Shown: positions 11,701 through 22,497 of the stretch, in pieces
Layout: every line of letters begins with the position of its first letter
Numbering within the stretch: position 1 is the stretch's first letter
Source of the DNA: Nelumbo lutea
Lineage: Eukaryota > Streptophyta > Magnoliopsida > Proteales > Nelumbonaceae
NCBI GenBank assembly: GCA_022828595.1
Contig: JAKGHH010000005.1
Span: 59,763,655 to 59,827,654 of the forward strand
Length of the DNA: 64,000 bases
Direction: 5' to 3'
Notes under the pieces: model-generated
Database searches by the model: none
What the model saw: the letters and a program-made list of their open reading frames with translations, nothing else
What the model was told of the DNA's origin: nothing
Program-made: the position numbers and the translations under genes

Positions 11701-14700
11701 GAGACCAGCAGTGTAAGACAAGCTTATACTGGCAGAATTAAAATTTAGAACATGAATATCCCACACAATGTGTTGACATCATGATTTTGTTTTTTTTTCC
11801 CTTTGAGATACTTATTTTTAATATTTATGTCTTGCCAAATTTGGTGTGTATACACAATTTCATATAACAAGGCTTGTTAGGATGTCATTCCTGTAATTCT
11901 GTCAACAATTATGTGAATTAATAGGGCATTAAACAGGGGGGAGGGGGTTATGGTTTGGGGGATGGGCTACCCCCCCCCCCCCTCCCTTCAAATGATATAA
12001 AAAAAGGGGCATTAAACAATAATCAGAAGCAATTTTTTATTGCTGTAATAGGAAGCATATTTGGATTGGAGAAACTTGTAATATAGACTCTAGAAGTATT
12101 CATGTAACATCTAGTTTCAATATTCATATTGTATTATGTTGTTTTGAGTAAGCTTAGCATGTGATTGGATTATTGAGATCTCAAACATAAAACTGTAACC
12201 CTGTTTGTGTGTGTTGTAGTACAAATCCACTCATGTTGAACAGGATCCCTGAGATGCAGGATAAATGCCAAATACAGTCTAAGCAAATCTGTAAAATAAA
12301 CAAAGTTAGAAAGATGGATTAACCTAACAATCAGAACCTAGAATTATCTAGACTCTAGGCATCAACCTGGGAGTCAGCACTTAGCAAAGGATTGAAGCAA
12401 TTGATAGCTTCAAAGACATACTTAAATTGTAAATTCATTCATTGTGTAATTTAGTAATTTTTTTCTGATGGCAAAAATAAAATTTCTTTAAAAGAAAAAA
12501 TAGACACACCCGGATGGGTGACAAGGAATCATCACAAACAAGAAAAAAATCATAAAATTGCTAATCTAATCATACAAAATTTTCCAAATTACCCACTTGA
12601 AACCCCAACATTTCTCTCTTCTCTCCAATCTTCCTGAGAACCTCTGGATCCCAAATAACCACTAAGCCACCCAATAAACCCACAGCATTCACCTATACCC
12701 ATTCCCCATATGCCCCAAATTTCATTTTTCATTCTCAAGTAAAATGTCTCAGGCTTTGTTCTTGCAGCATCATGACATCTGGGTCGAGATTTCTCCGATT
12801 CTTCTTCTTTCTTCTCTTGATCCCCTAACATTCCATGATTCCAAATTCATCTTTAGACTCTGCTTCCACCCCCCCCTCCTGATTTTTGCTAATGTCCCCT
12901 TCTATTCTTTGTCAAGAATTCCTTCTTCCTTCCCTTCTTCCCACTTCTCTCCCACTTCCCCTATAGTTTTTCTTTTACTATATTCTTCCCTTCTGTTTCT
13001 CTCAAACTGTTCAATCACTTTTCCCACTGCCCCCCCCCCCCCCACCACACCCACCCCTTGAAAGAAAAGTCCAAGTGATTTCCCAACTTCCACCTGCCTG
13101 TCGACCAGAGTGCCCACTTTGTCTCTTCCTATCTGTGAAGATTCCTCAAAAATTCCATCACCCTTCCTATCTCCACTGCAAATCCACTGAGACGTTTCCT
13201 CTACAATATTCTGAGAGGAAGGACCTCCAAATGGATTTGAATCTTTGAAACTTCACTCATTTGGAATCAAATCCTCTTCCTCCTCACAGTTCTTGGTTTG
13301 CTGTTGCTTCTTCTTCTGGACTAGATTGTATCACCTTCTCCTGCAGCTCTTCTTGATCGGTGACCTTCCTGCCATTTTCAAACTTAGTCACCACCCAGAC
13401 CCATTCATTGTTGGTTTGGTTCCTAAAAGTCTTATTGCTTAGACCTAAAGGAGTTCCCTATATTATTAACTCTTACTCCTTTTGCTAATCAAATTATGAC
13501 TCACCAACTACTAATTCCTAAATATTTCCAACTCTTATGTAAGAAGGATTACAAAAGACTTGCATTTCTTGGCAAACAGAAACCAAAACTGATATTCCTG
13601 CCTCTACTCAATAGAGAAACCTATATGAAAAGGACTAGTAATTTTAAAACAAAAGCATTTTTTTCTAAATAAATCCTTGTTCAGATCCAGAGCTTACTTA
13701 AAAGGTCCTACTTGATAACAATTACTAAATAAACTTTGGCTTGTTGATTACTTTTCTTTTTCCTGGTTCATGTTCTCTTCTTTATTAGTGGAAAGATGTA
13801 ATGATTCAGCATCTGTGCCATTTTTTTCAATTGTAACATTCAAATAAAAATCATTACATTCATTTTTGGAGTCATGAAGCCACAGAAAGTTAAGTAGATA
13901 TAAAACTAAATATCTTTTTCTCCCAACAGAGTTTCTACTAAAGATTCAAAAATCATTTTGGCTATTATTAGATTTTGATGGGGAAAAGGTATTCTGAGTT
14001 GCTACAACCGGTATGTGAGGGACCTTTTTCTATTATCAATGACATTGGTAATTTTCCATCTTAGTGCTAATTGCGTAGGTCTACCAGTGGTTGGTATCCC
14101 AAGGGGATGGGCTTCCGTGGCAAGTTTTTCGCAAAGACAAGATCATGTTGGAATAGGGAGTACAGTTAAAATTGAATTATGAACTGGGCAACCCAGGGCC
14201 CTCAGGAATAGGGTGTGCAGTTAAAGATCTCTCTGGAACATATTCATGAGTTTCAGAGACATGTTGAGATTGGAAATTCATCAAGAGCCAAGATTCGTGC
14301 TCTTCTTCAAGGTCTGAGAATAGCTTGTTCACTGGAGTGGTCAAATCTGATTGTAGAAGGAGTTTATAGAGTGGTGCTGAACTAGATGGAAAAAAAAAAA
14401 AAGAATTGGCGTCCTTGGGTGATCTGACAGATGACCAGGGAAGTTATATTTTTGGCATCCAATTTGAATTTCTTGTTCAAATGGATACCTTGATTAGCTA
14501 ATACCCTTGCAAGAAATGGAGTAACTGGGAACCAGTTTCTTTAGGGAACACCAGGGCCATGATGGATGTACTTTCATCTTAGTTTAAATTTTGCATGTTC
14601 ATGGCAGCCTTGAGCTGATTGTATGGCCTTTCTATCCTTTTGGATGCTGAGAAGTTTTCTCAATTTTTCATATTAGTATAATTCAAGGTTAATGACTATA

Positions 14701-15972
14701 AAAATTTTCTAGCATGAAGATCAAGATTCCTTTACAGCAGAACTAGCTTTTGGGCTTTGACCTTGTCTTTTTTTCCAAAGAAACTTTTTACCCTGTTATT
14801 GTAAGAAGAAACTCTGTAGATAGTGTTAACAACTGTCATGGTTCCATCCTTTTACTCATCATCTGCATTATTTGATGCTTAAAAAATTTGTCAAGGCTAT
14901 TTAATCACTAAATATCTCTTGTAGGCTAGTGAATCCATCAGGAAGGAGTATGATCAGAAATGTGACCAGCTCAGGCACCAATTTGCCAAGGATGTGAACC
15001 CTAAAGTAATGGACAAAACTCGAGCAGTTATAAAGGATCTCCATTCACGAATAGGAGTAGCAATTCATGCTGTTGATTCAATATCAAAGCGAATCGAGAA
15101 ATTGAGGGATGAGGAATTGCAACCGCAGCTTGTTGAACTGATACAAGGGTAATCTTTTTTATTTCATTTCTCTTTGTAGATAAAATTTGATCTTGATGAC
15201 CTAGATCGTTGCTGTATTTTTGCTTCTTAATATTTTTGCTCTATATCATCTGTGGATTAGATACCCATGAGGTGTTTCTAATTATAGAAAACATCAGATT
15301 CATGACTGGTCGGCCCTCCGCAGATTGATTCGTATGTGGAAGGCCATGCTTGAATGCCATCATGCACAATACATCACCATCTCATTAGCATACCATGCCA
15401 AGGGCTCTACAGCGGGACCTCCTCAGGGCGAGTCTTACAGGCAGGTTTTGGCTCAGCTCCAGCATGAGGTTGAATGCTTTGGCTCAAGCTTTGCAGATTG
15501 GATTAGTGCTCAGAGATCATACGTGGAAGCTCTAAATGGTTGGCTCCAAAACTGTATCAGACTGCCCCAAGAACGCTCCAAAGGAAGGAGGGCATTCTGC
15601 CCTCGCAGGGCCCTTGCCCCTCCTATTTTTGTTCTCTGTCTTGAATGGTTGGCTGGGATCAAAGCCTTGCCATCTGAGGAGCTTGCTGGTGCCATCAAAA
15701 CTTTCGCATCTGATCTGCACAGTTCCATGGGACAGAAGGTAGAGGAACAACAGAAAAAACAAGGACCCTCAGAATTGGACGATAATGGAGAATCAGGGAC
15801 CAAAGATGAAACGGATGAGAAGTGCTCAAACCTCAGCAGCATATGTAAAAGCTTGACGAGGGTACTTCATCAGCTAACCAAGTTTGCTGAGGCTTCTGTA
15901 AAAACGTATGAAGATATCCGACAGGGAAGTGAGAGTGCTCGGCTTGCTTACATAAATGGCAGGACTACTTAG
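8752..15972 (+). CDS. DUF630/DUF632 protein (APSR1/NRG2-like), complete, 4 exons
   Basis: Exons are 8752-9826, 10424-10635, 14925-15148 and 15288-15972. All introns are GT-AG and the joined frame is 2196 nt (731 aa). Residues 1-60 are the DUF630 domain, starting MGCAISR: Gly2 and Cys3 fit N-myristoylation and palmitoylation, so membrane attachment is likely. A proline-rich stretch lies near residues 142-163 (seven Pro, then ETDSSWDFFDP). From about residue 304 comes DUF632: RAKDFLSSIKDIEHRFFRAS, YAWERKLYDEIK, DKTRAVIKDLHSRI, SISKRIEKLRDEELQPQL, then the MWKAMLECH segment at the start of exon 4. Length and domain order match the family. Relatives include NRG2 and ALTERED PHOSPHATE STARVATION RESPONSE 1, plant regulators of nutrient response and growth; this gene's role is inferred from them. 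No frame lesion was found. Confidence 0.92.
9827..10423 (+). other. Intron 1 of the DUF630/DUF632 gene
   Basis: This 597-bp phase-1 intron has donor GAG|GTATTT and acceptor CTATGTAG|ATCC. It is AT-rich, with no repeat or gene recognised inside. Confidence 0.8.
10839..10876. repeat. Short foldback around GTGTTATGG/CCATAACAC
   Basis: Two 13-bp arms (12 of 13 pairing) flank a 12-nt GC-rich loop. The text resembles the ends of some plant LTR elements that begin TGTTATGG and end CCATAACA, so this may be a scrap of such an element. That assignment is a guess. Confidence 0.4.
11301..11416. repeat. Duplicated TATGCATGTATGTGTACATG tract around an RTE scrap
   Basis: A 26-bp sequence beginning TATGCATGTATGTGTACATG occurs at 11301-11326 and again at 11391-11416. 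Between the copies is about 55 bp reading TCCCAACTATATGGCGTCAG onward, the same text found in the RTE 3' region at 11530 and, more diverged, at 59804. This fits a very short 5'-truncated LINE insertion or a local conversion event. Confidence 0.5.
11487..11753 (-). mobile_element. 5'-truncated RTE-type LINE with target duplication
   Basis: An insert (11501-11739) is flanked by exact 14-bp direct repeats AAAATTTAGAACAT at 11487-11500 and 11740-11753. Near its plus-strand start it has the CATCGTCATCATCATC trinucleotide tail and the CCTTATCCCAACTATATGGC text. These match the 3' end of the larger RTE copy at 59775-60946 (minus strand). It has no coding capacity. Confidence 0.8.
12560..13450 (-). 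mobile_element. L1-like LINE fragment (end of ORF1 and endonuclease start)
   Basis: Read on the minus strand, short frames give an SWNVRG-like endonuclease opening, then (after a frame change) VMMLQETKPE, and then GLLGGLVVIWDPEVLRK. These are the expected order of motifs in plant L1 apurinic endonucleases. Upstream minus-strand frames (to about 13440) are acidic and basic, like ORF1 linker sequence. Frameshifts and stops make it inactive. Confidence 0.65.
13960..14620 (+). mobile_element. LINE RNase H fragment (plus strand)
   Basis: Around 14275-14365 the frame reads RAKIRALLQGLRIACSLEW then LIVEGVYRVV, the core of a plant LINE C-terminal RNase H domain. Further on, LANTLARNG matches the end of the same domain. 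Stops and a poly-A run near 14390 interrupt it. The exact boundaries are uncertain. Confidence 0.6.
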
Positions 15973-16031
15973 ATTGTGAGGAGATTGTAATAAACCATAT
16001 AAGCTGAAAACCTCTAAGAAGTGAGAAGCTA

Positions 16032-16037
16032 AATAAA
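16032..16037 (+). terminator. Putative polyadenylation signal of the DUF630/DUF632 gene
   Basis: AATAAA lies 60 nt after the stop codon, in a short A/T-rich 3' UTR. Plant signals are loose, so this is suggestive only. Confidence 0.45.
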
Positions 16038-16397
16038 AGCCTTCGATTTTTCTTGCAGATTGAGGGAGTAGATTAAAAAAAAGTGTGAAGCTGTAAAATG
16101 TTGACTAATAGAGGCCCTCTGCTGGGCGGTTCCAATTTGTACCTTTTTTTTCCCTTCTCAACTGTCAATTGGTCAATACTCCAAAATTTACCATTTTCTA
16201 GTATTATTCATTGACTAATATGATATCTTTATTTATTTGACGCGAGGAAATTTAGTTTAAGCATTTATTTTCCTTTCTCTTCACTCTGCTCACCTCTTCA
16301 CAAATTACACTGGTAAATGTAATTAAAAAATAGTGAAATTAAAAGTCAAATAGTTTTCATGGATCATCCTTGGTTGTGAAATTAATATTGCAGGTTT

Positions 16398-16636
16398 ACC
16401 TTTGAGGATTGATGTGAAGGAAAAACTTGGGAAATAAATCAATTTTGGAAAAGAGATTTCAAGGGTTTGGGGTAGCCATTGGTCAAAAATAACTGCATAG
16501 GTATGTTGGACATTTTCATGCATCTTGTTAGAGGATTCTAACAGAAGAAGTCTACTTGCAATGATATCAAAGTTCATGGAAGATTTCAACAATGATCAGA
16601 AACTTCCGGAGAGGTTTTAACAATTTATCCTATTCT
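16398..16636. repeat. Half copy of a foldback MITE
   Basis: This block (GGATTGATGTGAAGG, TTTGGGGTAG, GACATTTTCATGC, TCTACTTGCAAT, then AACTTC...GAGGTTTTAACAATTTA) is collinear with the right half of the complete foldback element at 39915-40452. The left half is absent here. Confidence 0.6.
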
Positions 16637-17484
16637 AAAAGATAATACAGATAATGAGTTAATTTTGAAAGTGCTTTTATCCTTAAACCATTCTAACATT
16701 GGGCAGGGATCTACTACCAATAAAACGTTCCCATCATTGTCCCAACAAGCCACTGCAGCCGCACATTGGGAACATCTCAATTGTCATTCATGGGGAGATG
16801 TTCCCACTTCCCAATGTGCCATTGTCATGGCTAGTTGGAACAGTGTTGTGAACCTTCTTTGTTAGCAGATATGAACTCGCTAACATCATCCAAACCTTTA
16901 TACGTGGTTTCCTATAAACAAAACAAGGTGTTCTTTAAATCAAAATAAAATAGCACCAGTAGCTCAATGAATGAAAATTCTCTGCAAATGGCAACTTGCA
17001 GGTAGAAGGGAAGTTTGTGTGTGTGTGAGAGAGAGAGAAAAAAAGAGGAAGAGTTTTCACCGTCACAAGTTACAATTACAAGGGAAATTTGTAGAATAGG
17101 ATGTATGCATCAGAGTACATGGAGACCGGATTTGCTCCTGAAGAAGCACGCCTCACACCACTACTGCAATGTGCTGTGAAGCACGCTCTGTGAGGAGCAA
17201 ATCCAAATTTGATTTCATGGCTCAAAAATCAAAATATCAATACTGATGCACAAATTCCAAATACATTACTCTTTTTTATTTTCATTTTTTCAGATCAGTG
17301 TTTCATGCATAGATACACTGGTCGGTGCTCGTCAATGTATGAACTTTGTTAATTTTTGGCTTGGATGGGGTTTGTAAATTTTTATTATTTATTAACTTGA
17401 ATTATATTTATATTTAGAACTTGTTTATTTTAAAATTAATTTTAATTTTTTAATTGATTTAAAATTTTATTAATGTAATTATAT
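16637..17484. other. Non-coding stretch with a 77-bp hairpin
   Basis: No gene was found. A perfect 12-bp inverted repeat, GGATTTGCTCCT (17128-17139) and AGGAGCAAATCC (17193-17204), encloses further partly paired sequence and forms a hairpin about 77 nt long. Confidence 0.5.
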
Positions 17485-18040
17485 TTGGTAAAAGAATTAA
17501 ACCCCCTTGATATTTCATCTAAATACGGAAACGTCCCCACTTTTCAGATTGAACTTAAACCTCCCCTCTTAGATGACATTAGCGGACAAAATTCTCCCAT
17601 CGTTAAACTCTCCATCTCTGTTAGCGCGGTTTAGGTTTACTTAAAATCCCAATGATGCCCTTTATTATTTCTTTACGTTGATTGTATCTTAGATAGACAC
17701 AAACTTCTCTTCACCAACAAAAGGCAACCTTGAACAAAGGACCTTGTTTATGAAAAGGTATTGTTTCTTGGTAGTTCTTATGAACTATTTTCTTTCGTAA
17801 ATACACACAACCAAATGTGAACGGGAAACGTACCCTTTTGCTATTAAATTTCTAATTTCAGATTTTTCTTTTGAAACTATGAAGATAGGTGGTTTAGTGG
17901 ATAGATGCAGCTTCGTTGGTAGTTAAGTTTTCACTATTAGAGATGATGATGGTTTATAAATCTGAGAGGGAAGGTGTAAGTCCAATTTGAAAAATGAGGG
18001 GGTGTTTCAGTATATCAGGGGAGATTTAAGTTTTTTTTCC
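17485..18040. mobile_element. Foldback/TIR element about 0.55 kb
   Basis: The left end (TTAAACCCCCTTGATAT, then TCCCCACTTTTCAGATTGAA) and the right end (TTCAATTTGAAAAATGAGGG-like text through ATATCAGGGGAGATTTAA) are inverted relatives over about 60-70 bp. It has no coding content. The superfamily is not determined. Confidence 0.55.
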
Positions 18041-18206
18041 AATTATTTTTAAATGGAATTTAAGTGAATATACATTAATCAAATAGGTTTCTTGTCACTA
18101 AAACAATCATTTAATCTGACCCCACTTTAATTATTTTAAATACCAAAAAAGTTAATTATTTTTCAAATTTTATAGATAATAAATTAATATAAATATAACA
18201 TGCTGA

Positions 18207-18208
<2 letters not shown>

Positions 18209-18242
<34 letters not shown>
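18209..18242. repeat. (TA)n microsatellite
   Basis: Uninterrupted alternating TA over about 34 bp. Confidence 0.95.
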
Positions 18243-18245
<3 letters not shown>

Positions 18246-19173
18246 TTTTAAATTAATAAATATTATAATATAGTTGGATTTTAATCGGATGGGATGGAGT
18301 CGAATCTGAATCCAATCCGATTGCATAAACACATTATTTGAATATGAGATCTTAAGGTATCATTGACATTTGACAGATCTATTCACACCCATACATAATA
18401 GGAGTTATTGAAAACAAGTTTGAGGAAACCCATAGCACTTGTCTTTTTACCTAGAATGAAACAATTCAGGTTCTACAAAACTCAAATCACATAGAGGTCA
18501 CATTAGTGACCATATTGATCTGAAAATGGATGGAATTCCTTCTAAACTAAAAAACATCCATGCTTAATAGAATCCCGACCACCAGTTGGCAGGTTATGGA
18601 TGATTGGCTCTTGGCTCATATGATGGGAATGAGAATTAAAATGTTAATGTGAATGGGAAGTCAAAGATATGCTCATAGTATTCAATTTTTAGAACAATAA
18701 AAAATATATTGAAGAGGTGTTTATTAATGTTCAAATTATTAGGAGTATAAAAAATATAATTTTTAAGATGTGTATTAGAATATGCTTTGAATACATATGA
18801 GCAAGGTGGAAAAATGTCACACGCACATAGATATACAAGGATATGTTGTGATTTGTGAAGAGTCAAGTAAATGCGAAAAGTTACATTAAGACACTAAATC
18901 TACACCTTAGATGATCATATATGAGGTATATTTATGCCATATAAAGTAGATATTTGTTTTTGGGTTCCATGCAAGTCATAAAGTTAAATCCAAATACCTT
19001 ATACTATATATTTCGTCAATACTTGTACATGTGCACTACACATGCATTTACACTAGTAAAACATTAAAAATGCATATTTTAATCGTTTATGATAAGTATA
19101 AATTATCAGGAAACAATAGAGAAAAGTTGATAAAATAATTAATATGCACATGCACGTATAACTTAATCCCTAT
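18243..19173. other. AT-rich spacer, nothing recognised
   Basis: No coding pattern, inverted repeat or known element end was found. A minus-strand frame at 18636-18866 is AT-rich and unconvincing. Confidence 0.6.
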
Positions 19174-20167
19174 TGATGAGGGCGGATTTGGCCCTCCAAT
19201 GACATTATGACACCTGGCACTTCATGACAACTAAGTGCAGCCTCTTGACAACTAGGTAGCTCATCATAGGCAGTTCACCCTCATGTACCCTGGTACCTCA
19301 AAACAAATAGGTGACATCGGGACCACTTTGGCAACAATTTGCCTTTGCTAAGTTAATGGTGTCCCACTAGGCATAGCTTGGCACAGGCGCAGTCTGGCAC
19401 AGGTGCGGCCTAGCACGGGCATGGCTTGGCACAAGCGCGGCCTGGCACAGGCGTGGCCTGGCGCAACCACGCGCCAACCTAACAACCCCGAGGAGCTCAC
19501 CACCGTACCCTGTGTTTTATAGGATTGTGACTTGTAATGGCTATATTAGCTCACCCACTCCCCGACTTAGGTGGAAATGGGCAACCTTACCAGCTGGTGG
19601 CTTTATCATCACCTAACACGAAAACAAGTCCCATCACATCAGGAATCTAGGAACTGCTCCACCAAACACGGCAACCTTACCAGCTGGTGGCTTTATCATC
19701 ACCTAACACGAAAACAGGTCCCATCACATCAGGAATCTAGGAACTGCTCCACCAAACCCGCAAGGACTCCAATATATAAAGGCCTCACCCCCAGGGGCGA
19801 GGGATGATGGTAGCCCTTGCTCTCTAGCTCTCCCATTCTCTAATATCATTTTCAGCTCACTACTAAGTGTTGACTTAGCCATTGGAGTGACCTCGCCGGG
19901 TAAACACCCCCGGTTCTCTGATTTAGTTCTCGTAGGTCCCTCAGCTCCCGCCGCCTACAAAGATGAGTAGATCATCGCCAGTAGGGAGTAGCCAATTCAG
20001 TTTCCGTCGCTGCTGGTAGCCAGATCACCTCCAGCAGGAAGCAGCTGAGTTGCGCTACGCTAGGGAGCTCCACTTTAGCCCCTGAGTCACAAGCCACTTG
20101 GGAGCAGATGAGCTGACAAGGTACTTAGCTAAAAAAAATTAATACGTGACCAGAAACCGTTACATCG
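19174..20167 (+). mobile_element. Solo LTR related to the element at 20660-26386
   Basis: It starts TGATGAGGGCGGATTTGGCC and ends CCGTTACATCG. The minus-strand LTRs of the neighbouring element start TGATGAGGGCAGATTTGGCC and end GGTTACATCA. Imperfect 5-bp target duplications flank it (CCTAT at 19169-19173, CTTAT at 20168-20172). A TATA motif (TATATAA, 19773-19779) is followed by a CCCCCGG block and a GTCCCTCAGCTCCCGCCG block that are also conserved in the neighbour's LTRs. It is 994 bp and lacks the GGCGAACTGCC minisatellite found in the neighbour. No internal domain or second LTR is present, so it is a recombination-derived solo LTR. Confidence 0.8.
19581..19760 (+). repeat. 90-bp tandem duplication inside the solo LTR
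   Basis: GCAACCTTACCAGCTGGTGG starts at 19581 and again at 19671. The two 90-bp units are nearly identical, upstream of the TATA motif. Just before them (19380-19470) are imperfect short repeats of the GGCACAGGCGCGG type. Confidence 0.9.
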
Positions 20168-20756
20168 CTTATGAAGCTAATATAACTTTTGTTAATATTT
20201 ATTAATATATATATTTAATAGTCAAATGTTCATTAAAATTTGTTGATGTTGCACTACAAACTACAAAGAGTATATGTAAGTTAGAACTCTTATGGTTGGG
20301 TTTTAATCTCTTTGGTTGTACTTTTTTGTGATTGCAAGATTTATTTGGTTTAGTATAAAGATAAGGAAATTTTCAACAGACAATTTAATAGTGTATTTGA
20401 AAGGATAATGTTGATGTGAGTTTTTGGAAGAGAGGTAACTTCAATGTAGGTATGTTATTTTGATTTGATAACTTCAATGAAGGTATTAATGAGAAAGAAG
20501 GGGACTAGGATGCAACTTGGGCTGGGTTAGCCCCAGGAAAAAAAAATCGTATTGGGTTGAAGTTGGGTTAGGGTTGAGGCATTGGCCAACCTGAACCCAA
20601 TTAATCTTTATATTCGAAAGTATATAAACATTTATTTATATAAGTATATATATATATATTGATGTAACCGTTTTCGGCCACGTACCAATGTTTTGTGATG
20701 TAAAATTTTTTGGCAAAGTATCTCGTTATTCGACCCGGTGGTGGCGTACCTTAGTG

Positions 20757-21240
20757 ACAAGCTACTTGGTGGCGAACTGCCTGGTGGCGAACTGCTTTGG
20801 TGGCGAACTGCCTGGTGGCGAACTGCCTGGGGGTGAACTGCCTTGGTGGCGAACTGCCTGGGGGCGAACTGCCTTGGTGGCGAACTGCTTGGGGGCGAAC
20901 TGCCTGGTGGCGAACTCCCTGGTGGCGAACTGCCTAGGGGCGAACTGCCTTGGGGGCGAACTGCCTGGGGCGAACTGCCTTGGTGGCAAACTGCCTGGGG
21001 GCGAACTGCCTTGGTGGTGAACTGCCTGGAGGCGAACTCCCTGGTGGCGAACTGCTAGGGGGCGAACTGCCTTGGTGGCGAACTGCCTGGGGGCGAACTG
21101 CCAGGGGGCGAACTGCCTGGGGGTGAACTGCCTGGTGGCGAACTCCCTGGTGGCGAACTGCCTCGGGGTGAACTGCCTTGGTGGCGAACTCCCTGGTGGC
21201 GAACTGCCTTGGAGGCTAACTCCCTGGTGGCGAACTGCCT
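20757..21240. repeat. GGCGAACTGCC minisatellite, array 1
   Basis: 15-16 bp units of the form (CC)TGGTGGCGAACTG or (CC)TGGGGGCGAACTG, with occasional GAACTCCC variants. It lies inside the duplicated end of the 3' LTR. All three frames on both strands stay largely open because the unit lacks stops, so long repetitive open frames here are artefacts. Confidence 0.95.
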
Positions 21241-21344
21241 GGATGTAACCGTTTTCGGCCACGTACCAATGTTTTGTGATGTAAATTTTTTTGGCAAAGT
21301 ACCTCGTTATTCGACCCGGTAGTGGCGTACCTTAGTGACGAGCT

Positions 21345-21945
21345 ACTTGGTGGCGAACTGCCTGGTGGCGAACTGCTTTGGTTGTGAACTGCCTGGTGGC
21401 GAAATGCCTGGGGGCGAACTGCCTTGGTGGTGAACTGCATGGGGGCGAACTGCCTTGGTGGCGAACTGCCTGGGGGCGAACTGCCTTGGTGGCGAACTGC
21501 CTGGGGGCGAACTGCCTGGTGGCGAAATCCCTGGTGGCGAACTGCCTGGTGGAAAACTGCCTTGGTGGCGAATTGCCTGGGGGCGAACTGCCTTGGTGGC
21601 AAAATGCCTGAGGGCGAACTGCCTTGGTGGCAAACTGCCTGGTGGCGAACTCCCTGGTGGCGAACTGCCTGGGGGCGAACTGCCTTGGTGGCGAACTACC
21701 TGGGGGCGAACTGCCTGGTGGCGAACTCCCTGGGGGCGAACTGCCTTGGTGGCGAACTCCCTAGTGGCGAACTGCCTGGGGCGAACTGCCTGGTGGCGAA
21801 CTCCCTGGTGGTGAACTGCCTGGGGGCGAACTGCCTTGGTGGCGAACTGCCTGGGGGCGAACTGCCTTGGAGGCTAACTCCCTGGTGGCGAACTGCCTGG
21901 GGGCGAATTGCCTTGGTGGCGAACTGCTTGGGGGCGAACTCCCTA
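21345..21945. repeat. GGCGAACTGCC minisatellite, array 2
   Basis: Same 15-16 bp units as array 1, about 600 bp, in the original position of the 3' LTR. Units carry point changes (for example GAAATGCC and GAATTGCC), so the array is not freshly homogenised. Confidence 0.95.
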
Positions 21946-22035
21946 CTAGACGGTCGATGCCTTGGAGAATGTTGGAGCTCCCTGGTGTGGCGCAATCCGA
22001 CTACCCTCAGCATGAGGTGGTCTTCTTTCCTTTGT

Positions 22036-22330
22036 AGGCTGTGGGAGATGAGGGACCTGCGAGAACTTCATCTTTTCCTCCTCTTTGTAGGTGGCGGGAG
22101 CTGAGAGACCTGCAAGAACTCCATCTTTTCCTCCTCTTTGTAGGTGGCGGGAGCTAAGGGACCTCCGAGAACTCCATCTTTTCCTCCTCCTTGTAGGTGG
22201 CGGGAGTTGAGGGACCTCCGAGAACTCCATCTCTTCCTCCTCCTTGTAGGTGGGGGGAGCTGAGGGACTTCCGAGAACTGCATCTTTTCCTCCTCTTCGT
22301 AGACGGCGGGAGCTGAAGGACTTGCGAGAA
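22036..22330. repeat. 53-bp tandem repeat in the 3' LTR
   Basis: GTAGGTGGCGGGAGCT recurs every 53 bp (22087, 22140, 22193, 22246, 22299), with CTCCATCTTTTCCTCCTC between occurrences. It lies downstream of the TATA motif on the minus strand, so it would be transcribed. Confidence 0.9.
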
Positions 22331-22489
22331 CTGAATCAGAGGTCCCGGGGGTACTTTCCCGGTGGGGTCTCTCTGATGCTTAAGTTAGCACTCTTATTGT
22401 AGAGAGCTTTGAAGATAATATGAGAGAGCTAGAGAGTAGGGTTACTTCCCTTTCTTTTCCATCCCCTTCCCCTTTGGGGGGTGAGGTCT

Positions 22490-22497
22490 TTATATAC
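22490..22497 (-). promoter_or_regulatory. TATA motif of the 3' LTR
   Basis: Minus strand GGTATATAAAGACC. The matching motif in the 5' LTR is at about 25796-25803 and would be the element's promoter. The same TATA-plus-leader arrangement is seen in the solo LTR. Confidence 0.55.

Larger units (their letters stand above)
10636..14924 (+). other. Intron 2 of the DUF630/DUF632 gene, transposon-rich
   Basis: This 4.29-kb phase-0 intron has donor AAG|GTACTT and acceptor CTTGTAG|GCT. It contains a foldback (10839-10876), two RTE-type LINE 3' scraps (11339-11395 and 11501-11739), an L1-like endonuclease fragment on the minus strand (about 12560-13450), and a LINE RNase H fragment on the plus strand (about 13960-14620). 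The rest is unassigned. The coding exons on both sides are intact, so the insertions are tolerated. Confidence 0.85.

Noticed and set aside
12902..13117. Candidate small secreted or glycine-rich protein on the minus strand
   Set aside because: It lies within the L1-like LINE fragment and is low complexity.
15510..15842. Minus-strand open frames of up to 110 codons
   Set aside because: Shadows of exon 4 of the DUF630/DUF632 gene.
20688..22104. Long open frames encoding repetitive peptides (for example LPGGELPGGELP or QFATKAVRPQ patterns) on both strands
   Set aside because: They are by-products of the stop-free 15-16 bp minisatellite, open in several frames at once, inside LTR sequence.
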